Source: Polyangiaceae bacterium (GTDB lineage Bacteria > Myxococcota_A > Polyangia > Polyangiales > Polyangiaceae). Taken from it: a DNA stretch of 62,633 bases. Below are positions 33,676-41,662 of this stretch, one piece after another. The stretch covers positions 1 to 62,633 of the forward strand of contig WQZB01000017.1 in the NCBI GenBank assembly GCA_009780955.1. Direction: 5' to 3'. The notes under the pieces are model-generated. The model ran no database searches and had not been told where the DNA came from. It saw only the letters and a list, made by a program, of their open reading frames with translations. Both the position numbers and the translations under genes were made by a program. Numbering within the stretch: position 1 is the first letter of the stretch; the number at the start of each line of letters is the position of its first letter.

Positions 33676-34430
33676 TAAGGCTTTATAAAGCCCGGGTACG
33701 AGGCTGTGATGCTCAACTTATATTGGCTGTGCCGGTGCGCGAGGGCATCGAGCGGTGCCGTGTGAAGCTTTGCCTTCACCTCGGCCAAACAAGCGCTGAC
33801 AAGCTTGGCATTGTTGAATGTGCGGCCATCTTTGGGCGTATAAACGAAGATCGATTTTCTCTTGAAGCTTACCTCGAGGGCATAAGCAATCGCGCCACCG
33901 CCGGCGTCGGGTGGAACGCACGTTGCGCTCTCGCTCACGGCTTTGGTAAAGGATTTTTCAAGCTCGACGATGTGGTCGCATGGCTCGACCGGCAACTTTT
34001 TGTTGGCGCCGGGATTGTGACAAGCAACGACTTTCACGTCGGAGATAACGGGCTTCGATTGGGCGCTGCTCTCGACCGATGGCGCCGGAATGGTTGGAAT
34101 CGTTGTTGGAATGGCGGCGGTGCTTTCTCCTGCCGGCGTCGTAATTGGCTGCGCGCGCGGCCTTCGCCAAAGGTAAAGCGGAATCATCACGAGCACGAGG
34201 CCAAGACCGAGTGCAACGATCACTTGTAAGCGTGCTGGCCTGTCGGCATAGCTGCTTAAGTTCGCGCGTGATTCAAAACGTGGCTCGGACGGCGGCGACG
34301 ATCGGAGTGAATCGCGCGGGCCGCGCGATGCAGGGGCCGCGGGAGCCGTTGGAAAAGTGCGCGAAGACGGTGGCGAAAACTCCCCCGATGAAATGCTTTG
34401 CCGGTTTGGCTTCGGCGACGAAGCAGTCAC
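33675..34430 (-). CDS. single-pass membrane protein of unknown function
   Basis: 251 residues. A Ser/Pro-rich cytoplasmic N-terminus (1-70) precedes one membrane helix (LQVIVALGLGLVLVMIPLYLW) and an Ala/Thr/Pro linker. The C-terminal domain of about 110 residues has three cysteines (VVACHNPGANKK, VEPCDH, ATCVPP) and a predicted alpha-beta pattern (AYALEVSFKRKSIFVYTP). The layout resembles TonB-like or FHA-kinase partner proteins of myxobacteria, but no family is recognised. Its stop codon is made by the end of a repeat element. Confidence 0.65.
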   Translation of the reverse strand: MTASSPKPNRQSISSGEFSPPSSRTFPTAPAAPASRGPRDSLRSSPPSEPRFESRANLSSYADRPARLQVIVALGLGLVLVMIPLYLWRRPRAQPITTPAGESTAAIPTTIPTIPAPSVESSAQSKPVISDVKVVACHNPGANKKLPVEPCDHIVELEKSFTKAVSESATCVPPDAGGGAIAYALEVSFKRKSIFVYTPKDGRTFNNAKLVSACLAEVKAKLHTAPLDALAHRHSQYKLSITASYPGFIKP

Positions 34431-34462
34431 AAGTTTAGCATAGCATGACTGCGCATTGCGTT

Positions 34463-34608
34463 AGAGCATGTTTACCAGCCGTCGCGAGCGAATCGAGGCT
34501 ATGGCGGAGCGCGAGGAGCCCGCGTAAGCGTACGTTGTGGTACGTGCGCAGGCACCGCAGCGCCCAACCGACGCATCGATTCGCGCAGCAGGCTGGTAAA
34601 CATGCTCT
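34463..34608. repeat. 146-bp palindromic element, copy 1
   Basis: Perfect 18-bp terminal inverted repeats AGAGCATGTTTACCAGCC/GGCTGGTAAACATGCTCT. Inside, GCGAATCGA pairs with TCGATTCGC and a GCGC arm pairs with GCGC. The central region (GAGGAGCCCGCGTAAGCG, CGTACGTTGTGGTACG) is almost identical to copy 2 at 48185-48329. It adjoins a GACCGCTTTC element by 2 bp. Confidence 0.85.
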
Positions 34609-34610
34609 TA

Positions 34611-34708
34611 GACCGCTTTCAAAACGCATTCGTAGGGGCGCAGCATGCTGCGCCCCTACAGCGCGCCGCAGCCGCCAACGAAGAGATCGCGTCGACTTGA
34701 AAGCGGTC
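34611..34708. repeat. GACCGCTTTC element interrupted by a GTAGGGGC palindrome
   Basis: 98 bp with TA on both sides (34609-34610 and 34709-34710). Left end GACCGCTTTC, right end GCGTCGACTTGAAAGCGGTC. The interior is partly replaced by a palindrome at 34632-34659 (GTAGGGGCGCAGC/GCTGCGCCCCTAC). The right end supplies the stop of the FHA kinase gene. Confidence 0.85.
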
Positions 34709-36441
34709 TACGGATCGACGAGCGAACGCACGTTCATGCCTGGTTCATAACGCGCAATGGATGGGACAAGGTCGAGCCCGTCTGGGAGCATGCCTTGCAC
34801 CTGGCCAACAACCTGTTCGACGAGGTTGCGCGCTTCGGGAAGCCCTGGCCCAATCATGCAAACGGCAAAGCGCAAGGGTCCGGTTCGCCCGCCGGTTACT
34901 GCAATGAGCGAGAGCAGGAGCATGTCGGTTAGCTCGATCACGCGAGTTGCGGCGCGCCGGAACGCGAGCATCTCGAGGATGGTTGGCCTGTCGGATGCGA
35001 GCCGATTCGGCGCGCGGATTTCATAGCGCGCAATGCTGAGCGGCTGCTCGACCCAGTCGGCGAAAGCCGCTTCGTCGTCGAGCGCTCGGACGAAGTAGTC
35101 GCGCAGGAGCATTCCGGTGAGCCCATCGCGATGCGCGAGGTATTGACGCGCGCGCTTGTGATGAGGGCTTTCACGCTGGAAGCTAACGAGCTTGAGGCGC
35201 AGCTCGCCGATCTGGAATTCACCGCCGTGCATAAGGTTCACAACCTTTTTGCGCTCGTAGGTGTGCTCGACGTAAGTGCCGTTGGTGGAACCAAGATCTT
35301 CGATGGCCCAGGTGCCCGACTGCCAGCGCGCGTTCGCGTGGTGGCCGCTTACCGTGGCTTCGGGCACCACGATGTCGACATCGGTGCGGCGGCCAATGGA
35401 AAGCTGCGGGCGCTCGAGCGAGATGAGCTCGCCCACGAACTCGGGCGCGTTCGTTGCGAACGTTGCAAGAAGTCCTTGCGAGCCAGGCACGAATTGGCCC
35501 TGGGTATTGCGGCCTGGAGGCGGTCCTGGATCGAGCCTTTCGCGTGGAACTTGTACTGGGTTCGTTGTGAGTTGAACCGGGTTGAAAAATCGCAGATGGC
35601 GCGCAGGCAAGCGCTGTTGAGGATCGTCGGCGAGGCACCGGAAAATCTGCTTGATTTCGTCGACGCTCAGCCCTGCAGGCACATCGAACATGATTTGCTG
35701 GCGCATTGGCTTGGCGCGAGGTTTGAACCCCGGCTCGGGCACGCGGCATGTCCACATTTCCCAAAGTGTGAGACCGAGCGCGTACAAGTCGTCTTCGATG
35801 GATGCGCCGCCGGAGCGAATGCGCTCGGGAGCCATGTAATTCGGCGTACCGCCGTCGGGCGGCGAGCCAGGCCGACGAGCAGACAGGCGCGCGCGCTCTT
35901 TGGCGAAGCCGAAGTCAAGAACCACGGCCTTGCCAATGGAACCGTCCGGGTTCGACGTGACCATGACGTTGCCTGGTTTCAGATCGCCGTGCACCAGGCC
36001 GCCCGCGTGGATTGCAGCAACGCCCTGACAAACGTCGGAAGCGATGCGCCGAAACTCGTCGGAGGTGTAGCCGCCGTGGGCCTTTTTCCTGCGAATGTGG
36101 GTATGGAGCGTCTGGCCCGTGATGTGCTCCATAACGAGGATTGGCCCGTAAACCGACGGCGCGAGATCGTGAACGCGGCAGACGTACGGGCTCGATACCG
36201 AGCGAGCAAGTATGAGTTCTTGGCGCAGCGCCTCGTCGTCGCCTGGCATTCGCGCTTCTTCGCGAACGATTTTCAGGGCGACCGGCTGCTGCGTGGCACG
36301 GTCATAGGCGAGAAACACCTCGCCCATGCCTCCTTTGCCAAGGCTTTGTCGGATCTCGTAGCGGTCGTTGATAACGGAACCGTGTGAGATCGGGGGCGTC
36401 GTGCTGCGCTGCGGCTCGGTCATTGACCCTGGTGGGGACAA
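34708..36441 (-). CDS. Ser/Thr protein kinase with FHA and degenerate GGDEF-like domains
   Basis: 577 residues. The Hanks-type kinase domain (about 28-290) has LGKGGMGEVFLAYD, catalytic Lys in VALKIV, HGDLKPGNVMV (HGD for HRD), DFGFAKE and YMAPERI. The FHA domain (about 345-430) has LSIGRRTDVDIVVPEATVSG and STNGTYVEH. The last 140 residues resemble a GGDEF fold (HRDGLTGMLLRDYF) but lack the GG(D/E)EF loop, so no cyclic-di-GMP synthesis is expected. No membrane helix is seen, so it should be cytoplasmic. Its stop codon falls in the repeat at 34611-34708. Confidence 0.9.
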   Translation of the reverse strand: MSPPGSMTEPQRSTTPPISHGSVINDRYEIRQSLGKGGMGEVFLAYDRATQQPVALKIVREEARMPGDDEALRQELILARSVSSPYVCRVHDLAPSVYGPILVMEHITGQTLHTHIRRKKAHGGYTSDEFRRIASDVCQGVAAIHAGGLVHGDLKPGNVMVTSNPDGSIGKAVVLDFGFAKERARLSARRPGSPPDGGTPNYMAPERIRSGGASIEDDLYALGLTLWEMWTCRVPEPGFKPRAKPMRQQIMFDVPAGLSVDEIKQIFRCLADDPQQRLPARHLRFFNPVQLTTNPVQVPRERLDPGPPPGRNTQGQFVPGSQGLLATFATNAPEFVGELISLERPQLSIGRRTDVDIVVPEATVSGHHANARWQSGTWAIEDLGSTNGTYVEHTYERKKVVNLMHGGEFQIGELRLKLVSFQRESPHHKRARQYLAHRDGLTGMLLRDYFVRALDDEAAFADWVEQPLSIARYEIRAPNRLASDRPTILEMLAFRRAATRVIELTDMLLLSLIAVTGGRTGPLRFAVCMIGPGLPEARNLVEQVVGQVQGMLPDGLDLVPSIARYEPGMNVRSLVDP

Positions 36442-36538
36442 TCCCCTCGTGTGCCAAGGGTCGTCGATTCTCCGGAATCGCGCAACCCCAGAAAGGCGGG
36501 CTTCTTTAAGATGTACGTTTCAAAGCTTCAAACAATTT

Positions 36539-39337
36539 TCAGATAATCTTGTACTTCTCGCAATTCTCGTAGGCCGCAGCGAGCGCTGCGTCGATCATGT
36601 CGACGTTGGTACCGCCGGCTTGAGCCATGTCGGGGCGGCCGCCACCTGATCCGCCGAGTAGCTTCGCAATGGGGACAATGAGCTCATGGGCATTGTAACG
36701 ATGGCTTAGTGACTTGGACACGGTGCAAACGAGTTGCGCTTTCGGCCCATTGACCGAACCAAGCAAGACGATGGCGTCGCCGAGCTTGTCGCGAAGCTTT
36801 TCGGCGAGCTCGCGCAGCATGGCACTGTCTTTCGCATCGACCTTCTCGGCGAGAACTTTGCCAAAGGGCATTGTGCGCGCACGTGCGGCGAGATCGTTGA
36901 TGGTGCCCCCGCCCGAGCCGCCGCCTGTGCTGCCCATGACGAGCTGCCTTTTAGCGTCGGCAAGATCTTTTTCGAGTTTTTTCACTTCGCCCAAGAGTTT
37001 TTCAATCTTTTCGGGAAGCTCATGCGGCGCCGCTTTTACCAGGCGCGCGGACAACTTCACCGATTCTTCGAGCTTGCGAACGTAACCAAGCGCATTCATT
37101 CCGGTTGCGGCTTCAATGCGCCGGACTCCGGCAGCAATGCCGCTATCAGACAGGATTTTGAAAAGGCCAATTTCGCCGAGGGTGCGCGCGTGGGTTCCGC
37201 CGCACAATTCGACCGAGTCTTTTGTCATGGTGAGCATGCGCACGACATCGCCGTATTTTTCCTCGAAAATCGCCATTGCGCCGCGCTTTCGCGCTTCGGA
37301 CTGCGAGAGCACTTCGGTGACAACGGGGGCGTCGAGCAAGATCTTTTGGTTGACGAGATCTTCAATGGCTTGGATTTGCTCGGGCAACAGCGCCGCTCCC
37401 GACGAGTAGTCGAAGCGCAGGCGATCGGGACCGACGAGCGAGCCTTTTTGCGTTGCGGCTTCGCCCACGACTTGGCGCAGCGCCCAGTGCAAAAGGTGTG
37501 TGGCCGAATGGTTGCGGCGCGTTGCCGTGCGAAGGGCATGGTCGACTTCGAGCGAGACCACGTCGCCCACGGCGACTTCGCCCTCCTCAACCTCGCCGAG
37601 GTGAACCACGAGACCGGCAAGCGGTTTTTGTGCATCATGCACACAAATGACGAGGCCGTTTTTTTCGTGATTGTGATTGCGGATCGTGCCTTTGTCGCCG
37701 ACCTGGCCGCCCGACTGCGCGTAGAATGGCGTGGCATGGACGACGATGGCAACCTTGTCGCCTTTGTGCGCGCGGTCTGCGGCTACATCGGCACGCTCGT
37801 GGCCCTTTGCGATGAAAAGCACCCTGCCTTCGCCTTGCTCGCGATCGTAGCCTGTAAATTCCACGCTTGGCATGCTTGCCGTTGCTTGACCTGTGTGACC
37901 GCCCGCATCTCTGCGCACGGCCTCTAGCGCTGCGCGGAAAATGTCTTCCACGGCTTCTTCTTCGAGCTTGGAGCCTTCGCTGCGAGCGCGCTGCTCGGTC
38001 ATGGCCTTTTCGTAGCCAGCAACATCGATGTGCAAATCATGTTCGCGCGCAATGACCTCGGTAAGATCCATGGGAAAGCCGTACGTGTCGTAAAGCTTGA
38101 AGACAAAGTCGCCCGACAGAACACCACTGCCCGCTTCGCTGGTGCGTGTTGTGCGTGAGATTTCCTCGTCGACCAACTTCAAACCGCGCTCGAGAGTTTC
38201 GCGGAAGCGAATTTCCTCGCGCTCGGTGGCGCTGGCAAGGAACGCCTTGCGTTCGAGGAGCTCTGGGTAAAAGTGGCCCATCTGCGCGACGACTTCGAGC
38301 GCAAGGTCGTGCAAAAATGGCTTTTGTATGCCAAGGCGGTGACCGTGCCGAATCGCGCGGCGCATGACGCGGCGAAGAACGTACGCGCGGCCGGTGCGGT
38401 CGGGCGTGATTCCTTCGGCCATGAGAAACGCCGTCAAGCGTGCGTGATCGGCCATGACGCGCATGGACACATCATCGGCGCTTTGCGTGCCGTGGTAGCT
38501 TTTGCCTGCGATGGACGCGGCCTTGTCGACCAGGGCGCGGAGCAAGTCGGAATCGTAGTTGCTCGTTTTGCCTTCAAGCACACTTGCGATGCGCTCGAGC
38601 CCGGCGCCAGTGTCGACGCAAGGCTTTGGCAAAGGCTCTAGCTTGTAGACGGCTTGTTCGACCTCGGAGCGGAAAAACTGCATGAAAACGAGGTTCCAGA
38701 TTTCCATCCAGCCTTGGCCGTCGGGCGTGGGTTCGCGGCCGAACGATTCGAGTGTGGGCTCGCCGTTGCCGGTGAAGTAGTGCAGCTCCGTGCATGGGCC
38801 GCACGGTCCCGTGTCGCCCATTTGCCAAAAATTGTCGCCAGGCGCGCCGGGAATTTGGATGATGCGTTCGTCGGACAAGCCCGAGACCTTGCGCCAGATC
38901 GAGCGCGCTTCGTCGTCGGCTGCGATGCCTTCGGCACCGCCGAACACCGTGACGATGAGCCTATTTTTCGGTACGAGCCACTCTTTGGTGACAAGCTCCC
39001 AGGCAAAAGCAATCGCGTCGTCTTTGAAATAGTCGCCGAAGCTAAAGTTGCCGAGCATCTCGAAGAACGTGTGATGCCTCGCCGTTACGCCGACGTTTTC
39101 GAGATCGTTGTGCTTGCCCGAGATGCGAATGCACTTTTGGCTGGAGGTGGCGCGCGTGAAGGGCTTTCGATCTTTGCCCGTAAAGACGTCTTTGAACGGA
39201 ACCATGCCCGCGTTCGTAAACATCAAGGTAGGGTCGTTGCGAGGAACGAGCGGCGCCGACGCGCAAACTGTGTGGCCTTTGCCTTTGAAAAACGACAAAA
39301 ACGAAGAGCGAACCTCCGACGCGGTCTTCAAGCTCAT
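36539..39337 (-). CDS. alaS: alanyl-tRNA synthetase
   Basis: 932 residues, a normal length. The class II catalytic core is N-terminal (NAGMVPFKDVF, HHTFFEMLGNFSFGDYFK, MRRAIRHGHRLG). The editing domain has the zinc-binding HSATHLLHWALR (HxxxH) and CGGTHARTLGEIG (CxxxH) that clear mischarged Ser/Gly-tRNA. A helical linker and the DHHA1 C-Ala domain (GSGGGRPDMAQAGG) complete it. It charges tRNA-Ala. It lies 8 bp after a glycosyltransferase gene, convergent with nothing nearby, and contains a TGCATCATGCA motif at VHDA (37631). Confidence 0.98.
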   Translation of the reverse strand: MSLKTASEVRSSFLSFFKGKGHTVCASAPLVPRNDPTLMFTNAGMVPFKDVFTGKDRKPFTRATSSQKCIRISGKHNDLENVGVTARHHTFFEMLGNFSFGDYFKDDAIAFAWELVTKEWLVPKNRLIVTVFGGAEGIAADDEARSIWRKVSGLSDERIIQIPGAPGDNFWQMGDTGPCGPCTELHYFTGNGEPTLESFGREPTPDGQGWMEIWNLVFMQFFRSEVEQAVYKLEPLPKPCVDTGAGLERIASVLEGKTSNYDSDLLRALVDKAASIAGKSYHGTQSADDVSMRVMADHARLTAFLMAEGITPDRTGRAYVLRRVMRRAIRHGHRLGIQKPFLHDLALEVVAQMGHFYPELLERKAFLASATEREEIRFRETLERGLKLVDEEISRTTRTSEAGSGVLSGDFVFKLYDTYGFPMDLTEVIAREHDLHIDVAGYEKAMTEQRARSEGSKLEEEAVEDIFRAALEAVRRDAGGHTGQATASMPSVEFTGYDREQGEGRVLFIAKGHERADVAADRAHKGDKVAIVVHATPFYAQSGGQVGDKGTIRNHNHEKNGLVICVHDAQKPLAGLVVHLGEVEEGEVAVGDVVSLEVDHALRTATRRNHSATHLLHWALRQVVGEAATQKGSLVGPDRLRFDYSSGAALLPEQIQAIEDLVNQKILLDAPVVTEVLSQSEARKRGAMAIFEEKYGDVVRMLTMTKDSVELCGGTHARTLGEIGLFKILSDSGIAAGVRRIEAATGMNALGYVRKLEESVKLSARLVKAAPHELPEKIEKLLGEVKKLEKDLADAKRQLVMGSTGGGSGGGTINDLAARARTMPFGKVLAEKVDAKDSAMLRELAEKLRDKLGDAIVLLGSVNGPKAQLVCTVSKSLSHRYNAHELIVPIAKLLGGSGGGRPDMAQAGGTNVDMIDAALAAAYENCEKYKII
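37631..37641 (+). repeat. palindromic 11-mer TGCATCATGCA
   Basis: Exact consensus match in alaS; coding strand xTG CAT GAT GCA (V-H-D-A). Flanking bases extend the palindrome to 15 bp (TGTGCATCATGCACA), the longest of the set. Confidence 0.7.
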
Positions 39338-39345
39338 GGAGCGAT

Positions 39346-40614
39346 TTATTTAGCACGGACCGGGCTGGCGGTTTCGCCAACCAGCTCGGCGTAAAGGTCG
39401 TCGTAGGCGCGTGCAACCACTTCGGGGGTGTAATATGTATTATACATTCGTTTGCCTTCGCGGCCCACGGTGAGCGCGGCATCTTGGTTGGCAACGAGCT
39501 CGATCACACGTTCGGCGAGCGCGTGGGTGTTGCCAGGGTCGACCATGGGTGCAAAGCGAAGCGCTTCGAGCGGCCCGCCGCGTGCGACAACAATCGGAAC
39601 GCCGAGTGCCATGGCCTCGAGCAGCACCAGTGGCAAGTCGACCTTGCCGTACAGGTCGTCAACGGGAAAGGCCACGACCGATGCGAGCGACAAGAGATCA
39701 TGCATGCTCGATACTTCGCCCAAGTGGTACACTTTCGAGCTTACGCCGTAGCGATCGAGATCTCGCTCGACGCGCTTCTGGGCGTCGGCTGCTGCTTTCG
39801 TTTTCTTGCGGCACGCGAACACAATGGTTGCTTGGGGCAAGGCGCGCGTAATGGCTGGCGCGGCTGCGGCAACGGTTTCGGCACCGCGCGAAACTTCGTA
39901 GTCGCCTGGGTAAAGAACGACCGGGCCGTTGCCAATACCGTAGCGCGCGCGAACGAGCTTACTTTCGTCGTCCGAGAGTTTCTTTGGGGCGCGTGCGCAT
40001 GGCGGTATGACGCGAAGGACGTTGGCTGCAACGCCGGCAGCAAGCAACCTGCCGCGCGTGTGCTCGGAAAGCGCGACGACGATGTCGCCGAAGACCAAGC
40101 GGGAAGCGCCGTGCAAGCTTCTGGGGGCGCTTGCAACCGTTTGCACGACTTTGCCTCGCCACCCAACTGTCTGCCTCGCCACTTTCGCCAAAAGCGCCAC
40201 GCTCGACGACAGAGGATTCGGCGCGAAAACAAAGTGCCATGTGTCGAGCGGATCACCGAACAGCAGCCGAAGTGCCACACGCGCGTTCGCCGTGGCTGCT
40301 GGCGCGAACCGGCCGGTATCGCGATATACGGGTTCAACGTTGACGCGTGAACCCAACCCGCTTTCGATTTGACGCGATCTCTTCGTTGGCGGCTCCGGTG
40401 CGGTCCTCAAAGCCGAAGCAGGCTGTTCCGGTCCGCTCCTCGCCGACCGCCTCGAGCTCGCGTCAACTTGAAAGCGGTCTTCTAGTGTGGTCATGACTGT
40501 GGGGCGTGCGCGAACGAGATTGGCCGCAATGTCGCGCGTGAGGTTTTTCGAGCCGTCGTTCCACGGCGGCACCAGTGGTTTCGACACAAACAAAACGCGT
40601 AATTCAGCCACCAC
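39346..40614 (-). CDS. GT4-family glycosyltransferase with an in-frame repeat insertion
   Basis: 422 residues (start GTG 40614 or 40611). The C-terminal half is a standard GT-B nucleotide-sugar domain: PVVLYPGDYEVSRGAETV, VYHLGEVSSMHDLLSLASV, PLVLLEAMALGVPIVVARGGPLEA. The acceptor half starts LRVLFVSKPLVPPWNDGSKNL. Residues about 45-87 do not belong to the family: they are encoded by a GACCGCTTTC repeat (40356-40479) that keeps the frame open and adds about 42 residues (RFQVDASSRRSARSG...). The enzyme should transfer sugars to a lipid or polysaccharide acceptor; activity with the insert is uncertain. A TGTATTATACA motif lies at 39436. Confidence 0.85.
   Translation of the reverse strand: MVAELRVLFVSKPLVPPWNDGSKNLTRDIAANLVRARPTVMTTLEDRFQVDASSRRSARSGPEQPASALRTAPEPPTKRSRQIESGLGSRVNVEPVYRDTGRFAPAATANARVALRLLFGDPLDTWHFVFAPNPLSSSVALLAKVARQTVGWRGKVVQTVASAPRSLHGASRLVFGDIVVALSEHTRGRLLAAGVAANVLRVIPPCARAPKKLSDDESKLVRARYGIGNGPVVLYPGDYEVSRGAETVAAAAPAITRALPQATIVFACRKKTKAAADAQKRVERDLDRYGVSSKVYHLGEVSSMHDLLSLASVVAFPVDDLYGKVDLPLVLLEAMALGVPIVVARGGPLEALRFAPMVDPGNTHALAERVIELVANQDAALTVGREGKRMYNTYYTPEVVARAYDDLYAELVGETASPVRAK
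39436..39446 (+). repeat. palindromic 11-mer TGTATTATACA
   Basis: Exact consensus match in the glycosyltransferase gene; coding strand xTG TAT AAT ACA (M-Y-N-T). Flanking A and T extend the palindrome to 13 bp. It is the only copy with both half-sites TGTAT/ATACA. Confidence 0.7.
40356..40479. repeat. GACCGCTTTC element inside a coding sequence
   Basis: About 124 bp; ends ACCCGCTTTCGATTTGACGC and GCGTCAACTTGAAAGCGGTC. The internal sequence matches the elements at 24808 and 30020. The reading frame of the glycosyltransferase runs straight through it with no stop. Confidence 0.85.
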
Positions 40615-40641
40615 GCGTGGCTTCTACCATGCGCACGCGCC

Positions 40642-41481
40642 TTAGTTCGCAAGAGCGACGATGGAGGAACCTACGGTCGACATGGCGCTTTCCACCGCGT
40701 GACCAACGGCTTGGTGCTGAAGTTCGGGCAGAGCCTCTTGGCCGGTGCGCGGGTCACCAGTTGCCGACGCGGTGCCGCTCGCTGTGGCGCAGAGGACATG
40801 TTGCGGAACTTTGCGGATGGACAAATCGACCTGGGCCGAGACTGTGACGCCACCGTCTTTTGCTGTCGACTGCGTCAGGCGCGTGAGGCTTGCATCGATG
40901 AGCAGCACGGGGATTCGCTTTGCCGAGGCGCGCTTGATGAGCGCGTTGTTGGTCACGTCAACGACGACCGCGCCTTGAATCGTGGTCGCCTTTGCGCGCG
41001 CCGCCTGCTTCATGACAGCATCGAGATCGGCAGAACCTATACCGGTGTTGTTGCGCATGGCGCCAAGCTCAACAACGTACTTGGCGCGATCGATTTCTTT
41101 TGCACTGGGCGTGACAAAGCCTTTCGAAGCGCCGCTCGTGCGAAGCTTGTCGACGGTTTCTTTCATTGCCGCCTTCACCCCCGCAACGCTTTCGCTTTTC
41201 ATGGCTTGCTCGAGCGCGGGAATTGCCGCCACATCGCCGATGTTACCGAGCGACACAGCACAAGCGACGCGTACGGCCGGGTGGGTGTCACGCAAGCATT
41301 GCTCGAGGGCAGTGCGTGCCGAAGGCCCCGAGCGGCCAAGCCGCAGCGCTGCCTGCACGCGAACGCGGAAGTCGCTTGCCGTGAGCTCTGAATCTTGCGA
41401 GGCCGACAGGCTCGCGGTCGACAGTGCGAGAGCGACGAGCGCCGCGCCAAAAAGACGCGAAACGAAAGATCGAGAATGCAC
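40642..41481 (-). CDS. secreted HEAT-repeat protein
   Basis: 279 residues from a GTG at 41481; a TTG eight codons further upstream also exists. The signal peptide is SRLFGAALVALALSTASLSA. Residues 25-100 contain HEAT/PBS-like repeats (FRVRVQAALRLGRSGPSARTAL, VRVACAVSLGNIGDVAAIPAL). The C-terminal 150 residues are a separate domain that I do not recognise (AKYVVELGAMRNNTGIGSADLDAVM, KRIPVLLIDASLTRL). A periplasmic location is likely and the function is unknown. It lies 27 bp upstream of the glycosyltransferase on the same strand. Confidence 0.7.
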   Translation of the reverse strand: MHSRSFVSRLFGAALVALALSTASLSASQDSELTASDFRVRVQAALRLGRSGPSARTALEQCLRDTHPAVRVACAVSLGNIGDVAAIPALEQAMKSESVAGVKAAMKETVDKLRTSGASKGFVTPSAKEIDRAKYVVELGAMRNNTGIGSADLDAVMKQAARAKATTIQGAVVVDVTNNALIKRASAKRIPVLLIDASLTRLTQSTAKDGGVTVSAQVDLSIRKVPQHVLCATASGTASATGDPRTGQEALPELQHQAVGHAVESAMSTVGSSIVALAN

Positions 41482-41662
41482 CTCGGCCTGTTCCCCGTGT
41501 CGCAATAGGAAAAGAAAACAGCCAATGCATCAAGCAAAAGCAACGCCAACGAAGAGCCACGACACGACAAACTGCTCTCGTTTGGACAATTAACAATGTG
41601 TAACTCACGTCAGCGATGTGCACGATCCATTTTTGGGCAATCACAATGGCTGTCAGCCATTG

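Noticed and set aside
34440..34710. Small ORFs spanning the repeat island
   Set aside because: They translate repeat sequence in both strands and have no independent support.
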